Assembly (NCBI GenBank): GCA_009733715.1
Contig: WMKJ01000039.1
Location: 41,866 to 105,865 of the forward strand
DNA length: 64,000 nucleotides
DNA from: Herpomyces periplanetae
Lineage: Eukaryota; Ascomycota; Laboulbeniomycetes; Herpomycetales; Herpomycetaceae
Reading direction: 5' to 3'
Below, piece by piece: positions 1 through 14,463 of this stretch. The notes beneath the pieces are model-generated. The model was not told where the DNA came from. It saw only the letters and a list, made by a program, of their open reading frames with translations, and ran no database searches. Both the position numbers and the translations under genes were made by a program. Numbering within the stretch: the stretch's first letter is position 1; each line of letters starts with the position of its first letter.

Positions 1-3000
1 TTATGCTACACTGTCGAATCTGATGCATTAGACTTCAATTTTACTTGGGTATTGACCTGACACAAGCGTTTACGTGTAGATTTACAGTACATAACAAATT
101 TAAGCCATATATTCCATTCGACCCACGATTTCATGTACGTATTATGATTATGATTTCGGAAGTTTTCCAACTGTTGGCCTACCGTTAACCAGTTATCTGT
201 ACTCAATCCAAATGAAATCGTTATGTGTATTAGTTGCAGATAAAACAATCGAATATTGTGAATTTTGCGCTAAAATGACGTATCAACATAAAGAAAACTG
301 TGTTTGGGGATATTGGTACTTGAGACGGACATTAAAAAATACATAATTATCAATAAGAAACCCAACTATTAGAAGCTTAATCACAAATCATCCATGAGGG
401 ATAGAATATCTAGCCTGGTTAATTTATGCGATTGTATTATGCAAAGTTACATTTTAGTTTTTACAGAATATCAACCAAAATCGAGTATGCTTATATAGTA
501 AAAGTTCAAATAATGCTTGAGTTGTAGTTTGAGTCGATTGAAATATCAACTGGAAGTCAATTTGCGCTCTCCAAGTAACTTATAATTTGGCGTTACAAAG
601 GTTGCAATTGGCACATCTATTGTGAATTCATGTCGGGTATTGGAAAATTTATAAAATATTCCTGTTGTTTTCTAATCCGTATATTTTATCTTTATGATAT
701 ACTGCCTTGAGCACACCAAACAGCTCAAGGAAATTGTAAATTTATATCTTCAATTTACATCTTTTGAACCACCTGCATATTTCATTGCCAATAGATACAT
801 CCTGAAAAGGTGATAGTTTTAGGCCTCATGCTTTGCCTATTACGAGATAACCTGTACATGCTCCCTTGAAAAATTCCATGTGTAACTCGTTCGCCGCAAA
901 TTTATCTTTTCTTTGCCATCTATTTTAAAATGCTCCTCAGTTTTGGTTCATCCTAACATGTAAATGGCAACTGTTTTCATATCATCCAAAAGGGACCTTT
1001 GTGTGCAACCATTATTTTCCAAACTTCATCGTATGCTACTTTTCTATCGTACCATAAAGTATGTCTATTCGAGGACATATCAAAATATAACTGATCAATA
1101 CCTGGTAAATATTTGCCATAAAAAGGCAGTCTTAGAAGATGGATTTTACACAAATTCAATAGTAGAAGTTCATCAATAATAATGCATTTTAAAAATCAAG
1201 GTTCTCGATCTTCATTCTACTTAACTAGTAATTTTCTGGCAAAGATTCATTTATCGCGAATGTTGGTTATATTTTCTTTCGAATATTGTGCCAACTTAAG
1301 TCCACAATAATAACTTTATATAGTATTAGATTTTACATGTCCAAATATTATTGTATATTTCATGCACCTTAAGCATCTCCATTTACGTACAAGATGCTTG
1401 TGAGTTTGTACCAAATTATACCAATGTCAAGACATGAATTCTCCTACACAATAACAAATATTGGTTGCTTCAATTCTGTGTGTTTGGGGGTTTGGGCTGA
1501 ACTTGACCATTTACTAACTGTACTGGCGACCGATGATTGAAAATTCCATTATCTTTCATTTTAAACACCATATTTCAAGGATCAACATGGGTAGAAGATA
1601 TTCGATTTTGATTTTTGCAACATTTTCAAAAATGAATATACATACTTCACTACATGAATAAATATTTTCTATTTAAATTCCTACAATCTGGTTCTTATGA
1701 GGATTACCTGATTGGCTTGCCGTAAATCATCAAAATAGGAGGAATATTTGTTAGGATAACAATGTTAATTTTGCTGATGGGATATACATTAGAGTTTTCA
1801 AATCTGCTTATCTGTCAGACCTTCATCTAGTTAATGAAGTTTTTTTTCTCAATACTGAACGATAAATAGTACTTAATTCATCCATCTCATGACACACACA
1901 ACGATAGCTGGATTTAAGATCGTTCCGGTGTTGAAGTTTCTACACAATCTCTATTTCTTTACGTTAAATTGATCAATTTTTATACACCTGAAAGATTATT
2001 ATCAATTACCCCGAACCTGCAAAACGTCTCCGAAAATTCCCGGACAATCAATGTCGTTAATTTAGACTCCTAGTGGAAGGTCGTCTTCTGCAGGTAGAGT
2101 AAAATATACAAAGTAAACTGAAAACTATTCGTTCTCGAAGGTATGTACTAAGATGAATTAAGTGAACTGGAAAAACTAAGAATGGTGTGGTAACCGTAAA
2201 ATTCCACTATATGAGAAATATTTATCCACAAAAGTCCATATGTGAAAGGAACTTAAGAAACTTGACCCGAATCCATAATTGAGTGAAAGTCTAGTGATAT
2301 AAAAAAGTTGAGAAATAGATGTTCTGAAGGAGTGAAATTAAGATTTTACAATAAGAGTCATCACAGTCACCAAATACTAACATTTATAGTAAAAATCAAG
2401 TATGAGCTAAAGCATTTTTCCAAAATAAACTGAAAGCATTGTTAAGGGTATAGCCACTAGTTAAGATGGAAAGCAAAAGAACATCTAAATTTATCTAAAA
2501 TTTAACCTTGTTTACACACTGAACGCTAAGGTAACACCATCTATAAGATGTTAAAGTGAGTGATATCTATTATTTTCAACTAGTATTAGCAAGAAATAAT
2601 AGTTTTAAAATCATACATTTCTTCCTGAAAACCGCCTTCTACAGCGTTTTGCGCCGTAGAAGAAGCTTAGATTACAAAAAATGTGATTTCAAAAAAGTTT
2701 ATTGCTTAACCTAGCAGATTTTGGTCAGCCAGTATTAATGTTCTTTGAAAAAATAAGTTTTTTCCGTTTTAATAGATATAAAACCACGGAATCAATTGCC
2801 ATAAAAATGCCGAATGGTTTATAGGTCGGAGTTTTGTAGATACCGATGGTATCTGGTTTAATTTGAACGAATTAATTTGCTGATATAAATGGAATAAATA
2901 TTTTTATGATCTTAATTTACAAGGGTCATATAATAGTCCATTTGGATGTCTTTTTGATTTTAGAAGTTCTCACGTCAAGTTGTGGAACATAAAATATACT

Positions 3001-6000
3001 TTGGGTCATTGTGCCACAAAAATAACATTCATATTCACGAACATTGATACAATGTTTTATTACCACAATTCGACTCATTTAAATACACATCAAGATGACC
3101 GTTGCGACTCGAAAACTTTGATGTGCGCAGTCCAGTGTTTTCTTATATATATAAAGATTTTTTTAGGTGTTAAGCTATTTGGAAGCATGTAGACTGGCAT
3201 GAAGTACTTCGTTTACTTTGAAGCCTAAAAATTTCACTATGTAGCTAGATAAATAGTAGGTAGTAATCAAAACTTAACGAGGAATCAAAGCGTTAACTTG
3301 TAGATGCATCACAATAGAACAATTCAAAGAGAGCGCAATACAATAATAATAACCGTTTCTAGACAATAAGATTTATGGAGGGAAAAATTTCGCGCATTAT
3401 TAACCAGTTTAAGTACTGAGTTTTATAAACTCGACAGTTACAAAATCAAGCAAAAAGCATTCAGTTACGAGAAAAAATTTTGGTAATTCTATACCTTAAA
3501 ACATCAAGAATTACAAAGGCATATTGTGACATTTCAAAAGATAACTCTCTGCGTTGATTTAGAAAAACTATTTCCTCCACCCAAAGTTGAACATGATGAG
3601 ATTTTCTGGCAGATATTGTAATACCACAAATTTAAGCCTCACATAAACAACTGGGAATATAAAAAGTTATTTATTAACATATACTCAAAAGAATTAACGT
3701 CTGGTTCATTGAAACATACAAAATAAACCAATTTGCATTCGTAAGTATGCATCCCGGGATAAAACGATAATTTTCTCGAGTAAGAAATTTTGTGAGATGA
3801 GAAAAAATATTGTTTAATCGACGTTGTGCAAGAACTCAATGTGTAATTAGTATTTATAAATATTCAGGCACAACTTGCTTTGCCGCTATTAACTTCAGTT
3901 ATCGTTCAGTCAACCAGACAATTCACATGGCACGAAAGCTGTTTTTTGGTTGAATATTAGTAACTGAACTATTTTCATACTATTGGTGAAGCGCTACGAT
4001 GGGGTTGGTTCAAAGTATTCGATTGAGATAACGTCAATTCGAAATAAGGTTTCCCGCTGATTTTATCACTTCAGCCCTGTAATATGAATTTTTCAAGTTA
4101 CATGTCAATCTCAGTGATTTGTTAGTAAAGTAGCAGGTTACACTTGACGTACATCGCCCTAGGAATTGAAATTTCCATATACGATCTTGGAAAAGATACA
4201 ATTATATTTTCTAAGAATTGAATCACATGTATGATTGTTATGTGAATGTGTTCACCTGTACCGCTTTATGTTTAAAATGTGTGTTCGCAGACTTGAACGT
4301 TTGGAGAATATTACTACATTTTTCGCAGTAACTTCCCACATACTTTTTCCAGTGCACCTTTTAAGCTTTTTAATATTGTTAAGCTCATATTTTTCTAGTA
4401 GAATACAAAATAACAATTGAAGTCTTTAAGATTTGATTAAACTTTAAGCGACTAACTTAATTTTTGCGAATTCAGTTGTACTGGCTTTGTTGCCACCTAC
4501 TGGTCGAGTAATGTGGTTGACTTGAGAGTTATTTTTGTGACCCAACAACGCCAAATTGCAGGATAGAGATAAATTGTAGACTCTTGATAAAAAGTTAAAC
4601 TTTAAAACTCCCATTATTATACGAAAGGAACTATGAGAAGGTTTCTAGATATTTCACAGGCGTTTATCAAATACATTTATCCCAAATTAACATTTACCAA
4701 CGAAACTGCGGAATATTCTTGGTTAATCAAATGCACCTGAGAATGTGGTAACCACAAAATGCTAATGACCAAATTTATTGCGCCCAATACCCAGAATGTT
4801 GACCATAATATGTGTCTGAATGGGCGGAAAACTTCAGATTCATTTTATCTTGATATAGGTTGACAATATACTTGACAGCCTCCAAAATCATCTTCCGCTG
4901 CTCATTTAAAAAATTATGTTATGGTGATTGTTGTATCTGACTAGACAATAGTATCACTACATACTTGTATATTGCTTAAATTGGAAAATATCATCCATAT
5001 CAAGAATTCGATACTTTCGATGTATGTTCTGTCGATGAACGATAAAAATGACAGACAATGTGTTTATCAAGATGAGTGGGGCATAGGTAAAACAGCGCAA
5101 AAGCACTTTAATGTTAAATTTAGGTAGACTTTAAACCTTAATCACAGCCATATAATATTCTTCAAATCTTAAAATAGTTCTTTTAAAATTTGTTTTAAAA
5201 ATATAGTCGACCGTAACCTAAACCAACTTAGATTCTATAAATAATGCTTACTTTCAGTGTCCACTTTCTCTAGAATCTCATGCGTACAATTTCAAATTCT
5301 CATTAACATCATTAGTATTTTACACTGCAACACTCATTTCACAAAACATCAACTTCATTTGTGGTATTTTATTCACCTGATATCTTCAAGTTGTATTGCA
5401 TAATAAACTATCAGACAGCAGTGGCTGTAAGAACCTGAGAATTTAAGAGATGAAAGCCGCTCTTCCTTCAATTATCAATGCACGTATGTCCTACGATGTA
5501 TCAATTTTGTGTTGATAGAATTAGGTGTTTCAGTGAAATCTTCTCTACTGGTGATAAAGAATAAAATTATGTGAACTGTTACATGTTGGAAAAATGGACT
5601 AGTAAAACTTAGCAACTGACCAAGTTTATCTAAAGATAGTTAGGGCAGGGCAGGGCGAGTTCAATGTGACAGTAGAAGTATTCGGACTAGTGGAAACTTA
5701 CGTTTTACCGGACAATTGTATATCGTATACGACGAAATCCGTTCGCGCGTGTAGCACATTACAGTTCGAATAGAATGATAGTTAATTACGTAGTTATAGA
5801 TTGATTGTTGAGTTGTAATCTATTGCTAAAATGTAGTATTGAACTCATTTGCAAATATTTAAATTGGAACGATATTTCGTAATAATCTCTTTTACCATTA
5901 ATGTCAAAATCTATCGCATGCACACATCACCTTGTCCAAATCATGTATGTAGAAATTTCAATTGGTAAAAGTCATCGATGCCAGTCTCTTTTGCGACATT

Positions 6001-7157
6001 GATTCTAGAAACGTCATCGACCCACTATCAAAGAAAAAATGTCAAGATATTATTTGCGCAATTTACCTCAACACGTAGAATTATAGTTAACAATTACCTT
6101 ATGAGGTAACATGAAAAATTTCCATAGCCATAACTAACGGTCAATCGAATAATCAAGGCGATTGTATCCACCAATAACACTTCGTACATCAACCGCGTAC
6201 CTACTTATAAAATCCCAATTGTGACTTAATATCTTCTAATATGTTATCATAGGTTATACCGCATTGATTACCCAGTCCTCAGTTGGCAGTTCTACCTCAA
6301 ATCTAAAATACCAAATCTACGGCAAAGATTAAAAAAATACACCCGTCTTTATGGCTATTTGGTTCGATAAGTTAAACACCCAGATACTAACTTTTCCACA
6401 ACTTTTTCAAGTTGGCATAAAATACCATATTTGGGGTAGCATTATCCAGAACTACGTATCATCATGGTTACTCCGTTCAGTGTATCAAAATTTTGAAAAT
6501 TTTACGCTATTTGTACTTCTTTTAGTTTGTCAATGTAACCTTATGATCATATTCCAATACCTTCAAAAGTTCACATGAGAAATTGTTTCCTTTAATATTC
6601 TCACAAATTCACTCATCCAGTATATACGAATGATTTCTAAACTTTGAATTTAATTTACTCTCAAATTCCTACTCATATTTTTGTGCCTGTCTAATCAATT
6701 TGTGGATAATGCATTCTGACTGTTACTTCAATTTACTTGTGCGGTAATCATGGATAGGTAAGTTTAACTAGCTTCCAAGTTCGCATATGATGTCTTATCT
6801 ATCTTCATACATTCCACAATTTGTAATGCTCTTATTCCAGTTCTAACAGTGCCCAACGTAATTGTATTTTTACTTAGCCGTCAAATATTCTCCGAAACTT
6901 CTATTATAATTATTTTCAGCATAATGCCAACTGTTTATACCCAAGCAATAAAAAATCATGCCGTTAAATATATACAGGGGCTGTTATCAATTGTACATCG
7001 GTTGAAGAATTCAACAATTTCCACAAGTCATACAGCATAATTACTCAACTTGCCATCATTATGCATACAATTCGTACTTTGCGTCATTCGAGATGTTAGT
7101 TTATTCTTCGAAAAGTACCAAAGTGGGAAAAATGAATCGTTAAATATAATTTTCACC
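1..7157. other. AT-rich stretch without a recognisable gene
   Basis: Only short open frames of under 85 codons are present, none with a recognisable motif, signal peptide or repeat. Base composition is visibly more AT-rich than the block after 28.7 kb. I see no transposon open frames, terminal repeats or tRNA-like boxes. It is best read as gene-poor AT-rich DNA of the kind that carries lineage-specific genes in many plant- and animal-associated ascomycetes. Confidence 0.6.
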
Positions 7158-7166
7158 TATAAATAT
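7158..7166 (+). promoter_or_regulatory. TATA box of the 7272 secreted-protein gene
   Basis: TATAAATAT lies 114 nt upstream of the ATG at 7272 and is followed by a C/T-rich leader at about 7180-7235, the usual layout of a fungal core promoter. The paralogous gene at 21069 has TATAAA at almost the same distance. Confidence 0.5.
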
Positions 7167-7271
7167 GAGGTTTCCACTACGTTCTCATTTGTACATTTCA
7201 TCCTCTTCACCCTCAATTTCCCTTTTGAATTCTTATATATTTTTAATAATATCAAATATAATTGATTCAAC

Positions 7272-9339
7272 ATGCGCTCCTCCACAAAATATTATACGAG
7301 CACTGCGCTTGCTATTGCGTTGTATGCAGGCCGGTATGGTGTCAACGCTCACAATACCTTTTATCTAGCAGCCCGGACAGATGCTCCAAATTTTAACAAC
7401 GTGACCTTGGTTTATTCCTTGTCTCCTGATACCTTCTGCATATTTCCTTCTAACCGTGTAAGTAATAATAACGCTTGTTGATTTGTTCCAATTGGTTTTA
7501 GGCTCCATCTTACTTACAATTCTTTTCATAATTTAGAAACCTCCGTTAAATATCCAACCAAAGAGATTTGCATATGACTCCAAGCATGAGAATGTGGTGA
7601 CTCTTGGTACTCGTCAAGTAAATTTTACTTTACCCGACGTTGAGAATTACAACTTTTCTGATGAAGTGGCGGACGATGGTGTTCATTACCTCTTGAATAA
7701 TAACAAGTCATTCCTTGCTTGTAGCTCCCTAAATATGTTGGGCTTTTATCAACTTATGGATGATAACCCAAAGAACTTCCAGTATGGCCATTGTGTTCAC
7801 ACTAAACTTGCTATGCTCGATTATAGATCCAAAAACGGTTCGACCACAGCTCACACTCTTAACCCAACTGATATTGAGATTCCACTTAAAGACTATACAG
7901 TAATAGTCCCCCAGACCATTGCTAATTCAAAACTTACATTATCCGAAATAAAACCAACTGTCGATAATGACCAGACTAATTCATCTTCCCCTAAGTCACC
8001 TCACCTCACCAGTCCTAAAACTGGAGTTAAAATGGCTGTTCCAGAAATTAGTGTTTCACAAAATAATACAAAAAAATCAACTGATAAAAAGGCACATCAA
8101 ACGTATACAGTGGATGGAGAGGTCCCTATTGATGACGATTTACCTGAAATTGACTCCGAAGATAGTCCGGAGGAAAAGACGGAAGAGGAAAATTATCCCA
8201 GGTCATTGGACTCAGTTGAGAAAATTGAAGACAGTCAACCATCCGTTTTCAAAACAGAGGCAAAACCCACGAAGTTTGACCAAGAATTTTTGACAAGCCA
8301 TCCAGAAATAAATGAATCCATAATCGAATTCTTCGAACGTCTGCCAGGAGCTATTGAAGCCGGGATTAAAGCAGGGACATTAGAGGTAGTTCCTCCTGGA
8401 CAAAACTTTAAGGTAACCCTTCCAGTTAAAGAATATTTGGAAAGCCTACCTGATATAATAGAATCTGGTATTAAGGATAAAGTAATTAAGGCCGCCAACT
8501 CGGAAAATACTGCTACGAGTGACAATTCTGAGAGTGCTAAGCAAGATCGGTCATCTCAAGATTCAATACAAAATAATACACAATCAAGTGATGCACGGAC
8601 CTCCAGTCCAGTCGCACCTGTTGTTGATGAAAATGGAGTAAAGCATTTTTCGATTAATAAACCTTCAAAAGGGCGGAATACAGAAGTGGTAGCTCCAGTA
8701 CCTGACAAAACAGCTGCTAAATTAGAACCAATCACCAAAAAAATTGAGGATGCTGAATCTTCAAAACAGGAAAAAACATACTTAACAAGCCCAGAACCCA
8801 ATTATGAAGGTTCTGCGGAACTTGATATTAGCAAAGGCATCCAGGAAGGTAAACCTTCAAGAACGAGAACAATTAAAGCAAAGACTCCAGGGCCTAATTA
8901 TTCAACTGTAGATAAATCATTGATTGGCCAGGGAATTGAGGAAGGGAAACCCGAGCCAGATCATGAACGGGCTCGTCGTCGAGCAAAGAGACAGACAGCC
9001 TCGTTAAAATTAGGTACTTCTGGAAGAATAGCCGAAAGGAAACTAGAGTTGAGCGATTCTGAGAATGATTCAAAGAAAAAAGGATCAGAAGAATCACTTG
9101 GCACCACCTATCCCAAGGGCTCCGGGGATTCAGTTTCTTCTCGTGGACGTCAAAGAATAAGTCCTCAGGTGTTGACTTCCATAGGCCAATTTAGAAAAGG
9201 CAATGGGGAAGTGAAGTCGGGGCGAAGCGACTCTCAAACTCATACTAAGATAAAGAGCCCTAGATATTCCATTACTTCCTATTCAAAAACGGATGCCAGG
9301 GAAGCGAACCAGCATCCATATTTATCCAAAACCTCTTAA
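7272..9339 (+). CDS. Secreted modular protein of unknown function (effector-like), 662 aa, one intron
   Basis: I do not recognise this family. Model: exon 1 7272-7457, intron 7458-7536 (GTAAGT...TTTAG, phase 0, 79 bp), exon 2 7537-9339. Residues 1-26 form a signal peptide ending near NA|HNTF, so the product should be secreted. Residues 27-190 form a domain shared with the gene at 21069: FxLAA just after the signal peptide, an LAC motif near 124, CVHTKLAML near 147-155. The two matching cysteines could form a disulfide. A long acidic, low-complexity stretch follows, then two copies of an LPxxIExGIKxG module (about 316-385), degenerate PNY...GIxEGKP repeats (about 481-540) and a basic RARRRAKR stretch (8968-8991) resembling a Kex2-type processing site. 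The tail is Ser/Lys-rich. The domain reads as secreted and modular; an effector or surface role is inference from architecture and the AT-rich setting. Confidence 0.8.
8299..8500 (+). repeat. Two LPxxIExGIK modules inside the secreted protein
   Basis: Two successive units, centred on LPGAIEAGIKAG and LPDIIESGIKDK, each preceded by an aromatic/acidic helix-like segment (IIEFFER, VKEYLES). The same module makes up almost all of the protein encoded at 14464-15198, linking the two genes. Confidence 0.75.
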
Positions 9340-12300
9340 GTCCATTGCCGATGCCATCAAAATCTCTGCAATCTATGTAGTCCAGTCATCAGGAAAACAA
9401 GTTAGTGGAGATGGTGAATCAAGACAAAATATCAGAATTATCTGATAGACGTGAATGTTAATTCTGAAGTATTTTTTATGAACATTATTGAAAAACATAT
9501 CGATGTAACTGTTTCATTTGTATCTTTCACACATTGGGCAATTGACGTTTTTTAAGATTTTGATGACGATTAGTTATTTTTAGCAAAGAAAACATATTAA
9601 CCGGTATTTATTCAAAATTTTCCGTCTTGAGATATAATCTTATAATGAATGGTATATTCAACATGTAGTTGATTGTTTAAAAACCAATACTGCTACTAGA
9701 TATTGTAAAAATATTCCAAGTTTGATCATAATTTAACTTGTAAATAATGATGAGGATATTTACCTCACATTAAATTTAAAATTTTACACTTGAAACCTGC
9801 TAACAATGTATTACCATTTAGCAGAGGTGCAGACTACATGGAATTCACGAAAATTTTCCTTGTAAAATCGTTCAGGTATTTTGTCATGAAGATACCTGAA
9901 GAGAATTAGCATAATTTAGAAAACATTACTCTGAGCAAATTGGTCAATGTAGTTACAGCTAACAAGAACAGTAACAAGTCTTGACAAAAAATATAAAAAT
10001 AATAATTTAGTATGCTTAAAAATATGTTTGTGAGTACAATTGTGTAAATTCATGGTATAGTAAAAATCACATATTTTCAAATTTTGAATTCACGGGAAAT
10101 TTATTATATCAAGCCAGAATATTTAAGAATGATACCATAGCTTTTTCAAATTAGAATCATCCCGCAGCATGAAATTCGAATAGTTTTGCATACAAGTATC
10201 TTTAAATATTTCTACAAAGATTTGATTTGTTTATCGCTTTATGAAAGTAAAATTTAATGTCAAGAGTAATGTGATAATCAAATAATATTATTGGGCTGAA
10301 GTATCCTAGGGGCTGTATATCATATAAGCCTAAGCGGAGAAAACAATCTGAGGTGATTTAAATATGCACCAATTTTTTCGAATCTTAAAATCTATTGAGC
10401 TCGAAAAATATTTCACAAAACTAAATTTAGTTATTTCATTATAGTAGAAGCATTCGAGGCACATTTATTGGAACGCATTTTGAAAACGATTAGCGCTTCC
10501 AACCTTGAATGCTATCAAGGTTGTTAGTGAAGCAATTTAGAACATAAAAATAGCGTTTTCCCAGTAGTAGAATACATTCTAATCTCAATATTTAAGCTAC
10601 CAGACTCTAATTATAATTTTGTCTGTTATGTTGACGAGAACCTATCTGTTGCATTAACACATGAAATGGATTTCTTGGATTCTGAAAACGTTAAAATCAT
10701 ATTAAATAAACTGAAATGATCATTGTGGATATACCAATGAATTGAGGTGCTATATATGGGAATTTTTACAGTTATCTTTGTACGACATGTAAGAATCGAA
10801 AAAATATAAAACACCACAATACAAACTCAAAATATTGTCCATAGAAATAAACACAAATGTTGGTATAGCATATTAATATTTATGACCTGGATTCAAGAAT
10901 TCGACTTAATCCTGCCGGTTCGTTGAAGTAAACAGGGCCAAAAACTATTCTAGAGCCACGTATAATTTTATTGAAATAATATTGACGATAATTCCCTAAA
11001 ATTATTAAAATTCGAATTAAAAATTATCAAAAGCGCAATTAGGGTTGAAGTAACTAGTATGCACAAAATAATTGGATGCAAAACTGGGTATAAAATAGCG
11101 TACTCTTAGAAAATTAAAGCATATGTTCTGTTGTTGCTCACTCATTTGCCAAACATTATCATGAAAATTGTGGAAAAGTTTATATATAACATGTATAAGA
11201 CCAAATATAAGAAAAAGATGACTTTGAAAACGATACTTGTCAATATTAAGTTTGGAGAGCATATCCGGCTTGAATTGAAGATTAGGTGAAGTCAGGATAA
11301 AGTATTGAATGATTTATATACAAGAATAATTTTAAGAAAGCATCAGATACTAATTAGATGAAGGAGCGCAAAATAATTTGAAGAAATGTCTCGGACAAAT
11401 CATGCAACGAATTCCAACGAAACAGAATTTTCTGTCAAAAAATTTTGAAAATATTTCCTAAATAGGAAATTCGCGCTGAGACGGGACAAATGAATTGTGC
11501 TGTTGGCTCATCTAGTTGAGCGACACTAGGGAAATCGATGAGGAATTCGTCTGAAAAAATTCGAATTAACAAGTTTGATTGGAAGTTGGTTGAAAAGCAA
11601 ATATCAGTGTGGGCAATTGGGAATCAAGCATAGGCAAATCGGCCAGTGTAATAAGATATAACTACGGAACAAACCTCGTTATTGGATTTGAAGAATATCT
11701 AGAGTAATGAATGTTCATATATTTTATTGCTAATGAACTCTCGAACCCAATTCTTAACTCTACAACTCGAATTGGCCTTTTTGGGACATATAAACGTGTT
11801 GAACATGTCATATTTTGAAGTGCGCTCTCTGGGAGTTAATTTATTTTTGAGGTAACTGTGACCTATTCTCACTGCTTTTCATTTGAAAAGCAGAGCAAAA
11901 GAAGTAAAAGCACGTGCTCACTTCAACTCTAATACCTCGCATGAAAACTAAACTAACTTCGAAAAATGAGGTTAAGAATCAATACTCATTAATCCCGGGT
12001 CTACATTTTGTTTATTGCATTTGTTTTAATTCGGGTTAATTGTAATTGCAAACGCTTGTAGTTTGAACAGATAAATTCCGTTCTCCTTGGTTTCTGAAAT
12101 AAGTTTTCACATTCCTCGACCAAGAAACATGATATTGTGTTTATCTCATTTTCAAAATCTCTATATTTCGATAAGTAATTAATGGTTAATTTTTACTGCA
12201 ATAATTGTACTATATTTTCTTTATTTTAAATTATTGCTCTATACTTTAGTAACCGTATTAATTCGACTGAAACTCTTGGAAATCATTTTCTACGTGTTTA

Positions 12301-14463
12301 TGCGTCTGGATAATGGTTGATTTTGTAACGATCATTCGAATGGCAAATCTATGTATAGAAGGCTAGATTCCCTTAAACTCTCTCTCATTTCCAACATTTC
12401 TATCAAACTAGATTTTATTTTAATAAACTGAACTTCTCTTGTTGAAGGAAAGGATATAAGAGTATATTCTACATGAAAAATAATTACACAATTCTAACTG
12501 TTTGAAATACATAAAATGAGATCATTAATGTAATGATGGCAGGACTGCGATAAATTTAAGGTCAAATGTCAATAAAAAGGTATTATAAACATTGTAAACC
12601 AGATTAGATTAAGCTAATTTTACTATTTTAACATGTCTTAACTTTTATACATCTTAAATGATATTTATCAAGTTAAATATTATATCAAAAAGAGAGTAAA
12701 CTGCAAGTCATATGGTTAGATGACATGATTATATATATACGAGATCGCAAAGGATGTTCATTATCACAATCCTATGGATTTTGAAAATTTACGTTTACCT
12801 TTGAATAACCTATGTAATAATATATCTCTTCTGGAATGATTATGTAGCCTGAGCTTGTTAAATCTACAGACTTCGAGATTTTTTTCCATCCAAAATTTAA
12901 TGATGTTATAATATGATTGGCCCTATCGCCAGATATGGCTCGCACCATAACTATTTTCTCCGATTGAATATCAGCACATTGCTCTTTCGATCTTAATATT
13001 CAGGAAATTTATACTTGGTAATAATATCAGTTATCTGGTGCTTGATAACTCATATGAGTATTTTAGTGAAAAGCTAATTGTATAGTTTGGAGCTCATTAA
13101 AACTAATATGTTGAAACAGTAAAAAAGACGTTCGTCCAAGTTGAACAATTATATTAGATTCTAACCAATGTAGAGACTTGAAAATAAATGAAAAGTTAAG
13201 TGAATTTTCGATAATTCAAGCTGAATTCTCAGTTATCAAAATATTTTCTTGTGTAATCTCAAGATCCTAACTCTACAGAAACATTATAGAACACATCCCT
13301 GACATTTGTTCCACAGGCAAGTAGTTATTCAGGGCTTCCAAGTAATCAACTGGTACCCTGATGTGTTGAAAAAATTTATTTTGGTTTGGTAGAAGTCCTT
13401 TAACACGTCGATATCTTCTGTAAACTCATTGGTCATGTTGTTCATTGAAACGAAAAGAATGTTATTAAGATAATTATCTTGTGTTTCGATTCAGTATATC
13501 CAATTTGGTCATTCTAAGTCGTTGTAAATCTCTTACTTGAAATCTTTTAACTTAACCAAATACGCCTAATGTATCTCCAAGTTAAACGAAGATATATCAT
13601 ATTTCCTATTATTTTAATGTACAAGTAAACCTTGTTTGTAATAATGTAATCCCTCACTAGGTTTGTATCTCATTTACTTATTATGGAAAATTTTGATATT
13701 CTTGATATTCCTCCAAACATACTTTTAAAATTGGACACGCTTTGCCAAATGTGTGATCAATAACTCATGTTATAATTATCATCAGACTTTCACTACCAAT
13801 GTACCGCTTAATTCATGTGTTTATGGAACATATATTACCATCATTAAACAACTATTCGGGAAAATCTGTATATGTTTTTAAACAAGTTTTTGGAGACGAC
13901 GTCTGTTTTGATTCTCTTTTTTAGCCAAAATTTTTTTTTACAAATTTAATTTTCAAATTACATACCAAAATTTACCTCTTTTAAACTGTTAATGTTGATT
14001 TTACCCAAATACTTATTTCAATGGAAATTATATTCATGTGTCAAAGATGTATTGTTGAATAGAAAAATTGACCTTAACCAATGTCTACCGTCTGGAGAAT
14101 CATCATACAGATATATGTATTCATAAATGTCAGAATTATACCAATTTCATATCAACCCATACATAACATATGAAAATATGAACAGAAACATGTTTCGGTA
14201 TTGAAGTTTAATTGATAAGTGAGCGAATTGAGAATTTATGAAGAATAAGATCAGCAAAAACCTTAGACAGAATTTTGATGCAAATGATGTCACGGCCGAT
14301 GACAAATCTGGTAAAATTCTGATTGAAATCTTAATTACTCTTTGAAAACCACTGTTGTATTTAATGTGCATACAACCGAATTTCTAAACCTACCAAAAAT
14401 ATCATAATTCACAAACAGTACAACCAGCATATAATATTGGAAAACGAAAAGAAATACAACGAG
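9340..14463. other. AT-rich intergenic stretch
   Basis: No convincing gene. Directly after the stop at 9339 another frame stays open for about 30 codons and begins with an LKSIADAIK motif reminiscent of the LPxAIEAGIK module (see findings). A short frame at about 14236-14343 reads with coding-like composition, but nothing identifies it. The reading frame of the next gene is open from 14365 but has no ATG before 14464. Confidence 0.5.

Noticed and set aside
964-1179. Overlapping plus and minus frames of 60-71 codons
   Set aside because: Short, mutually overlapping, AT-driven composition and no motif.
6351-7265. Several 61-75-codon plus-strand frames before the first secreted-protein gene
   Set aside because: No signal peptide pattern matching the family, no repeats and no convincing start or splice sites; they lie in the upstream and leader region.
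8235-8801. Minus-strand frames opposite the 7272 gene
   Set aside because: Antisense shadows of exon 2 with no signal peptide, motif or promoter.
14230-14345. Short frame containing FDANDVTADDKSGKI, superficially EF-hand-like
   Set aside because: A single 35-codon frame without a full loop consensus or neighbours; treated as chance.
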